Assembly: GCA_012934845.2 (NCBI GenBank)
Contig: WNNJ02002730.1
Location: 1 to 64,000, forward strand
DNA length: 64,000 nt
Origin: Pomphorhynchus laevis
Lineage: Eukaryota; Acanthocephala; Palaeacanthocephala; Echinorhynchida; Pomphorhynchidae
Reading direction: 5' to 3'
The notes under the pieces are model-generated. The model ran no database searches. It saw nothing but the letters and a program-made list of their open reading frames with translations, and had not been told where the DNA came from. The position numbers and the translations under genes were made by a program. Below, piece after piece: positions 17,094 to 27,470 of the stretch; position 1 is the first letter of the stretch; each line of letters starts with the position of its first letter.

Positions 17094-19199
17094 TTGATTC
17101 TTTGGCGAGAAAATAAAATTGATGACTTACTTCACGAGTCGTCCATTTTGCAGGAGGAAAAAAGATTTAAGCATCCAAAACCAAGAAATGAATTAAAATG
17201 GATAAGTCGTTTCCAAAATCTACTAAGTAACGGAAAAACTAGCACTGCCATGAAATTACTGAAAGATCCACAAGAATATGGAAAAAGTTTACATGTAAAT
17301 GACGAGATTGGTGGGACTAATGTCATGAAAAAACTTGTTGAATTACATCCTGTAAGTAAGGCCGCCGGCGAATCGGTTCTTCTCTCAACACCTCTGACCG
17401 GAATCGGTTTGGTACCTACATTGCGATTTCTAGATATATCTGAAACTGACATCAAAACAGCAAGTAGAAAAACTCAGGGATCAGCGGGACCATCAGGTGT
17501 TGATGCTTTGCAATGGCGCTCGATGTTAAATTCATTTGGAAAAAGTTCAAGTAAACTTGCTTCCTCCATCGCCCAATTTACAATTATCACCGCAAATCAG
17601 CCACTAGATAAACATGCCCTTGAGGCACTTAAGGTAAGCCGCTTGATAGCACTGAATAAAAATCCGGGTATTAGACCGATAGGCATCGGAGAAACATTAC
17701 GTCGTATAATCGGCAAGACAATTGCAGAAAGAATTAAGGGTGATTTACAATCTGTTGTGGGTAATGAACAGTTATGTTCAGGACAAAGGTGCGGGATTGA
17801 ATTTGCAATTCATTCCATCAGAAAGATGTACAACGATAACCTAGAAAACTGTATTTTACAACTGGATGCATCGAATGCATTTAACACTGTCAACAGAGCA
17901 GTCGCATTGAAAAATGTTGATAAGATATGTCCATCATTTTCCGTGATTCTGCGCAATATGTATTTGAGCTCGAACTTACTGACTGTCGAGGACGATTTAA
18001 TTCCATCATCGGAAGGGTTCACGCAAGGCGATCCCTTAGCTATGATAGCGTATGCAGTAGCGTCAATACCAATCATCATGACTTTGAAGGAACGTTTTCC
18101 TAAAACCACGCATAGATGGTATGCAGATGATGCGCACATTGTCGGTGACGCTCACACACTCTTCGACGTTTGGACCTGCATACGAGATATTGGCCCAAAG
18201 TATGGCTTCTTCCTAAATGAAGAGAAATGCCAAATATTAGTTCATAAAGATAATGAAGATTATACGTGTTCGCTATTTGAAAAACAGAAGTTGCAAATAA
18301 CTTCTGATGGATTGAAGGTTTTGGGAGCCGCAATTGGTACGGAATCATTTATGACTCAGCTTATGACACGAAAGATAGATACGTGGACCAAAAGCCTTCA
18401 AAATTTGATCTTAGTAGCAAATGAAAATCCTTATCTGGCATACATAGTTTTTACTCAATCCTTTCAATTTAAATGGCGATTTATTCAACGAACATGCCCA
18501 GTAGAAGAAACTCAATTTAAACAGCTTTCGAATTTCATTGTCAATAAAGTGATTACGTCGATGATTGGCATTAGACTCCTTCAGTCCCACATTGACATTA
18601 TTCAGTTACCTCTACGCTATGGTGGACTTGGAATTTCGCTGCCGGATACACGACCTGAACTAAACCTAAAGTATACGATTCGTTTGTGCAGTATTTTTTC
18701 TGAAAATATTCCTATAACTCAAATCAAGGCAAAGCAACAGGAGAAAGCTTTAGAGATATCAAAAGAGCGTGACATCGATTTTCAAAAGCAAGCATACGCA
18801 TTAAAATTTCATAATGAAGAGGCATACCATAAAATGTTGTACGCAAGCATAAAGGGAGCGTCAACATGGTTGTCCGTTAGAGCATTCGAACATCGTCATC
18901 ACGCCTTGTCTAAAAATGAATTTCATGATGCTGTAGCAGCAAGATATGGTTGGTCACCTCCAAATGCACCATCAACGTGTCTTTGCAATGCCAAATTTGA
19001 AATTTCACATGCACATTCTTGTCAAGTAAGTGGATTACCATCAATTCGTCACAATACCATATGTGATTTGATCACCGCTGAGCTAAATATTTTATCTCTC
19101 ACTTCTGCTCCAGAGCCTGTGCTTACCGTAATATCCCCAAATGTAGTGTTTGAAAGATCAACGACGTCCAAGGAACAAAGGAGCACGACTAGACATTGA
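17094..19199 (+). CDS. REL-LINE E: reverse transcriptase and start of endonuclease
   Basis: 701 residues. RT motifs: GSAGPSGVDAL, SRLIALNKNPGIRPIGI, QLCSGQRCGIE, LDASNAFNTVNRA, EGFTQGDPLAM, and the catalytic RWYADDAHIVG. Thumb: AYIVFTQSFQFKWRFI. The endonuclease begins with CLCN...ISHAHSC, GLPSIRHNTI. The frame is lost at the nuclease core (FERSTTSK); homology resumes in the overlapping frame at 19150. The start codon listed is a TTG just after the upstream stop, so the real start is at 16581. Confidence 0.85.
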   Translation: MILWRENKIDDLLHESSILQEEKRFKHPKPRNELKWISRFQNLLSNGKTSTAMKLLKDPQEYGKSLHVNDEIGGTNVMKKLVELHPVSKAAGESVLLSTPLTGIGLVPTLRFLDISETDIKTASRKTQGSAGPSGVDALQWRSMLNSFGKSSSKLASSIAQFTIITANQPLDKHALEALKVSRLIALNKNPGIRPIGIGETLRRIIGKTIAERIKGDLQSVVGNEQLCSGQRCGIEFAIHSIRKMYNDNLENCILQLDASNAFNTVNRAVALKNVDKICPSFSVILRNMYLSSNLLTVEDDLIPSSEGFTQGDPLAMIAYAVASIPIIMTLKERFPKTTHRWYADDAHIVGDAHTLFDVWTCIRDIGPKYGFFLNEEKCQILVHKDNEDYTCSLFEKQKLQITSDGLKVLGAAIGTESFMTQLMTRKIDTWTKSLQNLILVANENPYLAYIVFTQSFQFKWRFIQRTCPVEETQFKQLSNFIVNKVITSMIGIRLLQSHIDIIQLPLRYGGLGISLPDTRPELNLKYTIRLCSIFSENIPITQIKAKQQEKALEISKERDIDFQKQAYALKFHNEEAYHKMLYASIKGASTWLSVRAFEHRHHALSKNEFHDAVAARYGWSPPNAPSTCLCNAKFEISHAHSCQVSGLPSIRHNTICDLITAELNILSLTSAPEPVLTVISPNVVFERSTTSKEQRSTTRH

Positions 19200-19593
19200 A
19201 TGTTATGGGTTATTTGGAAATCGAACGGAGCGATCCTTAATGGATGTATGTATATTCAACCATCTAGCTCCTTCGTATTCTCTTGGCAACCCTAATTCAC
19301 ACTTCATGTACCACGCACAGAGAAAGTACGCAAAGTATGGTGAACGAATTGAGCGTTTTGAAAGAGCGAGCTTCAATCCATTGATTTTTGCAGCTAATGG
19401 AGGAATAGATGGTCAAACCGACCAGGTACTCAAACATATGGCAAAAAAGAAGGCCTTCAAATTTCACATGCGCTATGAAGAGTGCATCCGCAATTTACGA
19501 TGCAAAATCGGCATCAGCCTAGCCAAATCAGCATCCATGTGCGTGAGATCAGCACGTCGTAACACACCACAAAACAGATCCACATTGTTATGA
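19150..19593 (+). CDS. REL-LINE E: nuclease core
   Basis: From residue ~12, GARLDIECYGLFG and RSLMDVCIFNHLAPSY give the PD-(D/E)xK-like acidic pair, followed by KYAKYGERI, NPLIFAANGG and SASMCVRSAR. It overlaps the end of the upstream frame because of a one-base shift. The natural protein was continuous. Confidence 0.8.
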   Translation: MKDQRRPRNKGARLDIECYGLFGNRTERSLMDVCIFNHLAPSYSLGNPNSHFMYHAQRKYAKYGERIERFERASFNPLIFAANGGIDGQTDQVLKHMAKKKAFKFHMRYEECIRNLRCKIGISLAKSASMCVRSARRNTPQNRSTLL

Positions 19594-19675
19594 AATATTG
19601 GGCCCATTTGAGGGTAACCTAACTTGTAAATTTTACTTTTTGATAATAATAATTATTAAGTATAAAACAATTATA

Positions 19676-20080
19676 ATAATGCAGCGATTTATTTCCCATT
19701 TCGCCTTTCGGCTGGGCAAAATTTAAAATACAATAAATTAAATCAATTACTTGAAATCAGAAATCCGGCGTCTGAACATTTAGCGTACGTTGTTATAGAT
19801 TAATTCTGAAGTTTGAAATCGGGCCATGAGTGCAACGGTGCGCAAGAAAAAAAAATGCTAAGCATCAATCAAAGTTAGGCGATTTCCTAGTCCTCCTTTG
19901 TCGACTTGTTCTAAAGACCACGAAGATAATACGGGGCATGCGAAAGCATGCAAAAGAGCTGAACACTCTTTTGAGCAAAATCGACGGCGACAGTGAGTCG
20001 AGCGAGAGTGAAAAGGGAGTCGAATTGAACAAAATTTGGCGTGGTAGCCGTCTAAAGATAAACGCCAAACCACATATGGT
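19676..20080 (-). repeat. second copy of the 3' module with 115 bp of extra upstream sequence
   Basis: 19676-19963 repeats 7-288 with few changes. The 115 bp beyond it (19965-20080) are unique here. It joins REL-LINE F inside its RHNTI motif, so it looks like a 5'-truncated LINE insertion or recombination product sitting in the spacer of the inverted duplication. Confidence 0.65.
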
Positions 20081-21650
20081 ATTGTGACGAATTGATGGTA
20101 ATCCACTTACTTGACAAGAATGTGCATGTGAAATTTCAAATTTGGCATTGCAAAGACACGTTGATGGTGCATTTGGAGGTGACCAACCATATCTTGCTGC
20201 TACAGCATCATGAAATTCATTTTTAGACAAGGCGTGATGACGATGTTCGAATGCTCTAACGGACAACCATGTTGACGCTCCCTTTATGCTTGCGTACAAC
20301 ATTTTATGGTATGCCTCTTCATTATGAAATTTTAATGCGTATGCTTGCTTTTGAAAATCGATGTCACGCTCTTTTGATATCTCTAAAGCTTTCTCCTGTT
20401 GTTTTGCCTTGATTTGAGTTACAGGAATATTTTCAGAAAGGATACTGCACAAACGAATCGAATACTTTAGGTTTAGTTCAGGTCGTGTATCCGGCAGCGA
20501 AATTCCAAGTCCACCATAGCGTAGAGGTAACTGAATAATGTCAATGTGGGACTGAAGGAGTCTAATGCCAATCATCGACGTAATCACTTTATTGACAATG
20601 AAATTCGAAAGCTGTTTAAATTGAGTTTCTTCTACTGGGCATGTTCGTTGAATAAATCGCCATTTAAATTGAAAGGATTGAGTAAAAACTATGTATGCCA
20701 GATAAGGATTTTCATTTGCTACTAAGATCAAATTTTGAAGGCTTTTGGTCCACGTATCTATCTTTCGTGTCATAAGCTGAGTCATAAATGATTCCGTACC
20801 AATTGCGGCTCCCAAAACCTTCAATCCATCAGAAGTTATTTGCAACTTCTGTTTTTCAAATAGCGAACACGTATAATCTTCATTATCTTTATGAACTAAT
20901 ATTTGGCATTTCTCTTCATTTAGGAAGAAGCCATACTTTGGGCCAATATCTCGTATGCAGGTCCAAACGTCGAAGAGTGTGTGAGCGTCACCGACAATGT
21001 GCGCATCATCTGCATACCATCTATGCGTGGTTTTAGGAAAACGTTCCTTCAAAGTCATGATGATTGGTATTGACGCTACTGCATACGCTATCATAGCTAA
21101 GGGATCGCCTTGCGTGAACCCTTCCGATGATGGAATTAAATCGTCCTAGACAGTCAGTAAGGTCGAGCTCAAATACATATTGCGCAGAATCACGGAAAAT
21201 GATGGACATATCTTATCAACATTTTTCAATGCGACTGCTCTGTTGACAGTGTTAAATGCATTCGATGCATCCAGTTGTAAAATACAGTTTTCTAGGTTAT
21301 CGTTGTACATCTTTCTGATGGAATGAATTGCAAATTCAATCCCGCACCTTTGTCCTGAACATAACTGTTCATTACCCACAACAGATTATAAATCACCCTT
21401 AATTCTTTCTGCAATTGTCTTGCTGATTATACGACGTAATGTTTCTCCGATGCCTATCGGTCTAATACCCGGATTTTTATCCAGTGCTATCAAGCGGCTT
21501 ACCTTAAGTGCCTCAAGGGCATGTTTATCTAGTGGCTGAGTTGCGATGATAATTTTAAATTGGGCGATGGAGGAAGCAAGTTTACTTGAACTTTTTCCAA
21601 ATGAATTTAACATCGAGCGCCATTGCAAAGCATCAACACCTGATGCAAAG
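20081..21650 (-). pseudogene. REL-LINE F, inverted partial copy of E
   Basis: The minus strand repeats 17495-19062 of copy E at roughly 99% by eye, covering GPSGVD-side RT through YADDAHIVG to RHNTI of the REL domain. Two codons differ by nonsense changes (GAG to TAG before DDLIPS; CAA to TAA after KGDL). Both ends lie inside the element, so this is a duplicated block and not a normal insertion. A short repeat (CAAAGCATCAACAC) marks the right end. Confidence 0.85.
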
Positions 21651-21659
21651 CATCAACAC

Positions 21660-21890
21660 ATACTGACAGAGTCTTCGTAATCTAGAGGGGCCACGAATAG
21701 TGGGTCGCACACCCCCAACCATAATATATAATATATTATGTTATAATATAACATAATATATTATATTACAAATATAATATATTTATAATATAATATAAAT
21801 ATATTATATTATATATTTATATAATATAATATATAAATAATATTATATTGTTATTTATATAATAATATTATTATTTATATATGAAAATTT
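21660..21890. repeat. AT palindromic stretch
   Basis: About 60 bp of unassigned sequence is followed by 21721-21890, almost pure A and T with nested inverted ATAATATAT units. It may form cruciforms. It separates copy F from the leader of copy G. No gene is seen. Confidence 0.6.
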
Positions 21891-22003
21891 ATAACTGTTC
21901 TAGCAAATTACAATATAATAACATACAATCTAAAGTAAATACAACTACTACGTACAATTGTCCTGATTGTTAAATACTTAAAATTACAAACTACGTACAA
22001 CGA

Positions 22004-22240
22004 TTGACTTCCTTAATGCCAAAAGGGAAACCTTCAAATATTAGGAAATGCTGTACGTGCAATGGACATGCATCAAAATGCAAAGGCTGCCGATGTGCGA
22101 AAGAAAATCGCAGATGTACAAATTGTACTGCACCTGAGTGTACAAATAAAGCAAACCCTCAACGGGAGCAAGACTGTCAACAAGTCTTGAATAACGTGTT
22201 ACAAATTCGATCATCGAATCAGATATATCAGTTCAAATAG
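22004..22240 (+). CDS. REL-LINE G: cysteine cluster
   Basis: 78 residues; CCTCNGHASKCKGCRC...CTNCTAPECTN spans residues ~16-48. A frameshift near 22190-22240 parts it from the next section. The nearest ATG could also be at 22019 (MPKGKP), which matches the MVRGKP start of copy C better. Confidence 0.75.
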   Translation: MTSLMPKGKPSNIRKCCTCNGHASKCKGCRCAKENRRCTNCTAPECTNKANPQREQDCQQVLNNVLQIRSSNQIYQFK

Positions 22241-22248
22241 TCGCAAGC

Positions 22249-22881
22249 ATGGAAACCACCAGTCATGTAGATCATATATCGTATTATGGCACGATATTTG
22301 AGGAATGCATTAAATGGCGTCCGAACCTTTTTCGGCTTCCTCGATGCACAGCCAGTGTTCAGTTTGTTGGGATTCTAGCGGATCTGTACGAAGACGCTGC
22401 TTGTTCCGCAGATCGTGAGAACCAATCATTGAGAATGGCGACAATATTTTGTCAGCTAATGAGACAAAAAGTTGAATGCAAGAAAGTGACTGTCATTTGG
22501 AAAGTGCTAGAACGCAGACTGAACCTATGGAGAAACAATAACATTTCGAGTTTGTTTGAGGAGAGTAAAATACTACAAGAGCGTATGAAAAATCGCATAC
22601 CCGACACTCGAGAGAATACTAATCAATCGGGTTTACATAGACTATGCGACATGATTGCGAATGACAGCGTAAGGCAAGTACTCCAACACCTACATCCGGA
22701 TGCAGAGGCTGTAGAAGCGGAATGTATTCTCAAATCAAAATTACCCGATTGTAAAGATCATCATCACACTATCTTCTTTTCAATAGACAAAGATGCCATT
22801 CGGAGTGCCGCAAAAAGAACACGTGGTAGCTGTGGGCCTTCCGGTATGAATGCGGTTGATTGGTGCGACGTTGTTGCATAA
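22249..22881 (+). CDS. REL-LINE G: helical region to RT entry
   Basis: 210 residues with FEECIKWRPNLFRLPRC, FVGILADLY, LERRLNLW, LQHLHPDAEA and RGSCGPSGMNAVDW. The last residues diverge from family consensus and two stops lie between here and 22915 in the same frame, suggesting a pair of small indels. Confidence 0.75.
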   Translation: METTSHVDHISYYGTIFEECIKWRPNLFRLPRCTASVQFVGILADLYEDAACSADRENQSLRMATIFCQLMRQKVECKKVTVIWKVLERRLNLWRNNNISSLFEESKILQERMKNRIPDTRENTNQSGLHRLCDMIANDSVRQVLQHLHPDAEAVEAECILKSKLPDCKDHHHTIFFSIDKDAIRSAAKRTRGSCGPSGMNAVDWCDVVA

Positions 22882-22914
22882 TTATAACCACGAATCTCTC
22901 CGATTTCTAATGCT

Positions 22915-24270
22915 TTGGCCGATATTGCGATACGTATTGCAACTGACCACGTCAGTGAGATAAATATGCAGGCATTATCTGCAAGCAGACTAATTCCCTT
23001 AAATAATAATCCAGGGGTTCGGCTAATTGCGATAGGGGAAGTGAGTAGAAGAATAATATCCAAAGCGATATTGCTCACGGTGTCTGACGATCTTCAGAAT
23101 GTCGCAGGGAACAAACAGCTTTGTGCTGGACAAAGGTGTGGCGCAGAAACGGTTGTACACTCAATTAGACAAACATTCTCGACGAACTCGCTAAATTGTG
23201 TTCTACAAATAGATGCGAGAAATGCTTTCAACGCGATCAATAGGCAGTTATCTTTAACCAACATTGAATTCATATGTCCGTCCATACATAACGCTCTGGA
23301 AAATTATTACCAGCGACCACCCATTTTATGTGTTGAAGACGAATTCGTTATATCGAAGGAAGGCTTTACTCAGGGAGATCCCCTTGCGATGGCCGCTTTT
23401 GCCGCAGCGTCAATTCCCTTGATACAGGATCTACAGCGATGTGCCAGCAATGTGACACATCGTTGGTACGCGGATGACGCTTCGTGTATCGGTTCACTTG
23501 AGGATATATCGCTTGTATGGAAGAGGTTATTGACGATTGGTCCGAAATATGGATTTCATATAAACGTCCCGAAATGCAATTTATTAATACATTCAAATAA
23601 CCTGGACGAGGCCAAACAATTATTCAGGGAAACGGGCTTGAACATCACGCCAGAAGGAATTGTCGTTCTTGGGTCTCCTTGTGGAACAGCCGAATACATT
23701 GAGAATTTTGCGAAATCAAGGATCAAACTTTGGGTTAGGATGGTGGAAAACATAAGCGAACTCGCAGAAGTTGATGCTCAAATAGCCTATTACGTTTTTG
23801 TTCACGCGCTTCAACATAAATGGAGGTACTTAATGCGCACATGCCCTACAGAGGGATCATGGTTCACACCTCTTGAGAAATTAATTACAAGAATTCTTCT
23901 TCCCAATTTACTTGGACAAAACAACGTTGAAAAAGAAATCATGGAGATATGTATGCTGCCCACAAAACATGGAGGAATAGGTATATCAAATCCCATAGAA
24001 GAAGCCGAGATGGAATATCAGCATTCGATACGGATATGTACGCCCCTAATTATGGGAATGTCGGGAACATGTTTAGGCAATGCTCAGAAATGTGCGGTTG
24101 CCGAGATAAAACAGGAAAGAAATTTAGCATCTCGCATAAAATATGAGAGGATATTGACAAGTTTGGACACCGAGAAGAAGCAAGTCGTGATATATGCTTC
24201 ACAACGTGGGACGTTATCTTGGTGTAACAATCAACCGACACACGACAAACATACACAACTGACCACCTAA
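22915..24270 (+). CDS. REL-LINE G: reverse transcriptase
   Basis: 451 residues: SRLIPLNNNPGVRLIAIGE (the usual GIRPIG is altered), QLCAGQRCGAE, IDARNAFNAINR, EGFTQGDPLAMAAF, and the catalytic RWYADDASCIG. Thumb region HALQHKWRYL and GGIGISNP. A TAA at the end is in frame with the REL domain at 24286. Confidence 0.85.
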   Translation: MADIAIRIATDHVSEINMQALSASRLIPLNNNPGVRLIAIGEVSRRIISKAILLTVSDDLQNVAGNKQLCAGQRCGAETVVHSIRQTFSTNSLNCVLQIDARNAFNAINRQLSLTNIEFICPSIHNALENYYQRPPILCVEDEFVISKEGFTQGDPLAMAAFAAASIPLIQDLQRCASNVTHRWYADDASCIGSLEDISLVWKRLLTIGPKYGFHINVPKCNLLIHSNNLDEAKQLFRETGLNITPEGIVVLGSPCGTAEYIENFAKSRIKLWVRMVENISELAEVDAQIAYYVFVHALQHKWRYLMRTCPTEGSWFTPLEKLITRILLPNLLGQNNVEKEIMEICMLPTKHGGIGISNPIEEAEMEYQHSIRICTPLIMGMSGTCLGNAQKCAVAEIKQERNLASRIKYERILTSLDTEKKQVVIYASQRGTLSWCNNQPTHDKHTQLTT

Positions 24271-24285
24271 GAATTTCAAGATGCC

Positions 24286-24978
24286 ATGTGTGCTAGATAT
24301 AATCTTCCACTAAGAAATGCAACACAAAGATGTGCATGCGGATCACCATCCACAGTTAATCATGCTATGTCATGTCGAAACGGAGGTGTCACAATTATCA
24401 GGCATAACATTGTTCGTGATATTTTAGCTAACGAACTCGCTAAAGTGTGTTGTGATGTTTCTACAGAACCGATATTACAACCTGTACCCCGCAACCACGT
24501 ATTTGAGAGATCAACGACATGTACTGACATCCAGGCAAGATCAGATATTGTTTGCCGGGGTTTATTAGGCGGGAAAATGGTGCGGTCCTTTTTGGACATT
24601 TGTATATACAACCCACTTGCACCTTCATATTCCAACAGAACACCCCGAGAATGCAATGTCTACCACGAACAACGGAAAATTGCAAAGTACGCTGAACGAA
24701 TTAACGAAATCGAACGATCCGCTTTCTTTCCTATGGTCTTCTCCGCTACCGGTGTAATGGCACCAGAAGCTGATAAGGTAATGCGCTGGATGTCCACAAA
24801 AGCTGCTGAGCGAAAAACACTGCCTTACAGTGATTGCATAAGAGCCTTGCGAACACATATATCACTTACACTAGCAAAATGTGTATCGATGTGCGTGAGA
24901 TCCACAAGAATGGGAACACAATATCAAATGACAGAAAATCGCACCGGAAACAATCCAGAAAGGATTGTTTTGCAATGA
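24286..24978 (+). CDS. REL-LINE G: endonuclease domain
   Basis: 230 residues: CACGS...NHAMSC, RHNIVRDILA, then ARSDIVCRG and RSFLDICIYNPLAPSY. In the nuclease core the usual ARLDI reads ARSDI. KYAERINEIERSAFFP and SMCVRSTR complete the domain. One stop separates it from the RT. Confidence 0.8.
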   Translation: MCARYNLPLRNATQRCACGSPSTVNHAMSCRNGGVTIIRHNIVRDILANELAKVCCDVSTEPILQPVPRNHVFERSTTCTDIQARSDIVCRGLLGGKMVRSFLDICIYNPLAPSYSNRTPRECNVYHEQRKIAKYAERINEIERSAFFPMVFSATGVMAPEADKVMRWMSTKAAERKTLPYSDCIRALRTHISLTLAKCVSMCVRSTRMGTQYQMTENRTGNNPERIVLQ

Positions 24979-25069
24979 TTTCGATTGACCGTTATTAAAA
25001 ATTTTAAATTTTGAATCGAAAGGCCCATTAGCGGGAACCTTAATTGTATATGTTGTAGAACTTACGATA

Positions 25070-25180
25070 TATAAAAAAAAATAATAAATTATTAATAAAT
25101 AATAATTTATTATTATTTATTAAAATAAGTAATAATAAATATTATTTATTTATTATTATATAATAAATAATTTTTTTATT
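25070..25180. repeat. AT palindromic stretch between REL-LINEs G and H
   Basis: Nearly pure A/T with AATAATTTATTATTATT-type inverted units, lying between the 3' ends of copies G (plus) and H (minus), which face each other. It is probably the fused tails of both elements. Confidence 0.6.
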
Positions 25181-25263
25181 ACACAAAATTACATTGAACA
25201 CAAGACAAATCAAATAGTCAAATACTAGACAAAAAGTTTGACCTCATTATAAATATATTCTAA

Positions 25264-25665
25264 CTATATCTCTTCAGACCTCTGACGACGGCATCGAAAA
25301 CACCAAGAATTTGATTTTATTAGACCAAACCCGATCTTTCGACGTAACGTAGCGATACAATCACTGTAGTTATTGTCCCCTCTTAAGGCCTGTATTGACG
25401 CTATTCTCTTAAGCAATGCATGTGACTCTCTACTGATTCCGCCAGACGATGAAAAAATAACCGGAATAAATGAAACACGATCGACCCTAGATACTCGCTC
25501 TAAATATTTGGCCTGCTTTCTGTTGTGATGATACTCAAACAAACTATGAGGGCTTCGATTGGCATACGATGGAGCATGAACGTTATAAACGCAAATGTCT
25601 AGAAAAGACCGCTCTGTCGAATCCCCGTATAAACCACTGCATGCAACATCAAGGCGTGCATTCAC
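25264..25665 (-). pseudogene. REL-LINE H: endonuclease C-terminal part
   Basis: 133 residues beginning at the nuclease core NARLDVACSG, RSFLDICVYN, followed by KYLERVSRVD and FSSSGGISRE. The zinc pattern normally upstream is missing through deletion. Confidence 0.75.
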
Positions 25666-25781
25666 AAGGCGTGCCTTATGTCCTCCGTAATTTCACTCAT
25701 CCCCAGTATCCGTTGTTAAGTTCCCACAAACACATTTTGGCGTCTTTTAATAATATCTAGCGGCAAGCCCATTTTGATTAT

Positions 25782-26096
25782 TTAGACCTTATTTCCAATT
25801 CTAGTTTTTCTGACTTGTAACCATGATTTTTCACATTTGCACGCACGAAAAACATATGTCCATTTATGTTGTAACGCAAAAATGAAAGCTAGATAAGTCT
25901 GTTGAGCACATGTTTCGGATATTTCCGATAAGCGTCTAACCATCTTACTCCATTTATCAACCTTATGTTCCACCCATTTCCGCTCATAGTCGCCATATCC
26001 GATTGGACACCCAAGAACTTCAGCGCCTAGGTGTGAAACTAGAATTTCACTACCCGCAAATATTGACCTTGCTATATCATTATTAGATCTAGAGAT
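25782..26096 (-). pseudogene. REL-LINE H: RT thumb fragment
   Basis: The minus strand shows the family thumb motif (QQTYLAFIFALQHKWTYV, at 25782-25973) preceded by about 120 bp that link it, in another frame, to the RT core. Broken by frame changes on both sides. Confidence 0.6.
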
Positions 26097-27412
26097 TAAC
26101 TGGCATTTCTGAGTATTGATGTAAAAACCATAATACGGACAATGTCCTTCATCATTTCAAGATATTGGTAAAGAACACCCGCCTCCCCAATGCAAGATAC
26201 ATCATCTGCATACCACATCTGTTGGACAGACGGAAATGCCTCCTTCAAACGCAATATTAAAGGAATTGTAGAAGCCGCGAATGCAACCATAGACAGAGGA
26301 TCACCCTGTGTGAACCCTTCGCGAGACAATATTATATCGTCTCCTATCATCATCATAGGATCCTCCGAATACATGTTCGTTAACACATTAAGCAAAGGCG
26401 GACATACATTTTTCATGTTTGCTAGTGCCATCTTACGATTTACACAGTTGAATGCATTCTTTGCGTCAATTAGAAGCATACAAGAATCACGTTTTTCCAT
26501 TAGAGATGATCGTAAACTACGTACTATGTATTCCGCTCCACATCTTTGTCCTGCGCACAATTGCATAGTACCAGCGACGCTCTGAATATGCATAGAAATT
26601 GTTTTGAGAATTACCTTTGAAATAATCCGACGATACACCTCGCCCACCCCTATGGGTCGGATTCCGTTATTCTTTGCAACTGCGATTAACCTGGAGGCTA
26701 CAAGTGCTGAAGTTGAACCTTTTGGTACAATACCCGCTACAAGTCTTCTTGTTAAACCGGCCAATGCATCAGCCAACGCCATTGAATCTCTATCAAAAGA
26801 AGTTAGCATTTGTTTCCATGTAGAGGCATCTACCCCAGAGGGCCCTGCGGAACCGCGAGTGCGTCGGGCCTCTGTAATAATACTCTCAGCATCAATCTTG
26901 TCAAACATCACCGGATGAAATGGCAGTAAGTTAGGATGCGGACAAGTCATCACACCTTCTACATATACGCGATCTCCTTCTGGATGTTTGCTTTCCAGCA
27001 ACTGTCGTACGGTTGAAGATCCTATGAATTCATCAGGATTCAGATATGATCCACCTGAAGCGTCTTCCAAAGATTTTATTGCTGCTTTGGTATCACCCTT
27101 TTGCATAGAGCGTCTAAACGCTACTTTCCAATCAATCTGAGCTTGTATACACTCTCTGCTTTTTCTAGTCGATTGTAGATAACGAGCTTCAGCTATAAGC
27201 TCACTCCAATTATCGGAATTCCACCTCTCGATACGCCTTTTCATAGCCTGTCTTATCAAACTAACCTTCCTAGACTTTAATCTTTGAAGAATGCATTGAC
27301 TCATTATTGTGACTTTTTGCAGTGCACTACCATCATCCGTATTTAAACAGGCTTCCTTAATCAACTGCGTCAAGATATTGATGAACAATCTACTTTCATT
27401 GCACCTCGGCAA
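26096..27412 (-). CDS. REL-LINE H: N-terminal region and RT core
   Basis: 438 residues with AMKRRIERW, GSAGPSGVDAST, NNGIRPIGVGEVYRR, QLCAGQRCGAE, IDAKNAFNCVNRK, EGFTQGDPLSM and the catalytic MWYADDVSCIG. The frame stays open upstream to KWKPNQFNLPRC near 27440, then meets the copy I junction. Confidence 0.85.
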   Translation of the reverse strand: MPRCNESRLFINILTQLIKEACLNTDDGSALQKVTIMSQCILQRLKSRKVSLIRQAMKRRIERWNSDNWSELIAEARYLQSTRKSRECIQAQIDWKVAFRRSMQKGDTKAAIKSLEDASGGSYLNPDEFIGSSTVRQLLESKHPEGDRVYVEGVMTCPHPNLLPFHPVMFDKIDAESIITEARRTRGSAGPSGVDASTWKQMLTSFDRDSMALADALAGLTRRLVAGIVPKGSTSALVASRLIAVAKNNGIRPIGVGEVYRRIISKVILKTISMHIQSVAGTMQLCAGQRCGAEYIVRSLRSSLMEKRDSCMLLIDAKNAFNCVNRKMALANMKNVCPPLLNVLTNMYSEDPMMMIGDDIILSREGFTQGDPLSMVAFAASTIPLILRLKEAFPSVQQMWYADDVSCIGEAGVLYQYLEMMKDIVRIMVFTSILRNAS

Positions 27413-27470
27413 ATTAAATTGATTTGGTTTCCATTTTGAAATTTCTTCATAAATTGATCCTAATACAAAT

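Larger units (their letters stand above)
16380..19665 (+). mobile_element. REL-LINE E, nearly complete
   Basis: Plus-strand copy of about 3.3 kb. The leader (16380-16580) has short tandem TATACATTC units. Cysteine cluster, RT, REL domain, a 3' UTR with GGGCCCATTTGAGGGTAACC and an AATAATAAT tail follow. One in-frame stop and one frameshift break it. Its middle 1.57 kb is repeated inverted as copy F. Confidence 0.85.
21890..25070 (+). mobile_element. REL-LINE G
   Basis: Plus-strand copy of a distinct subfamily with leader (AACATACAATCTAAAG shared with C), cysteine cluster, RT and REL domain. The 3' UTR has GGCCCATTAGCGGGAACC. About four or more breaks divide the coding region. An AT palindrome follows the 3' end. 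Confidence 0.85.
25180..27470 (-). mobile_element. REL-LINE H, internally deleted
   Basis: Minus-strand copy of yet another subfamily. The N-terminal cysteine cluster is cut off. An internal deletion near 25670-25790 removes the zinc/RHN part of the REL domain. The 5' edge joins the TTTA-repeat end of copy I at about 27470. Confidence 0.8.
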
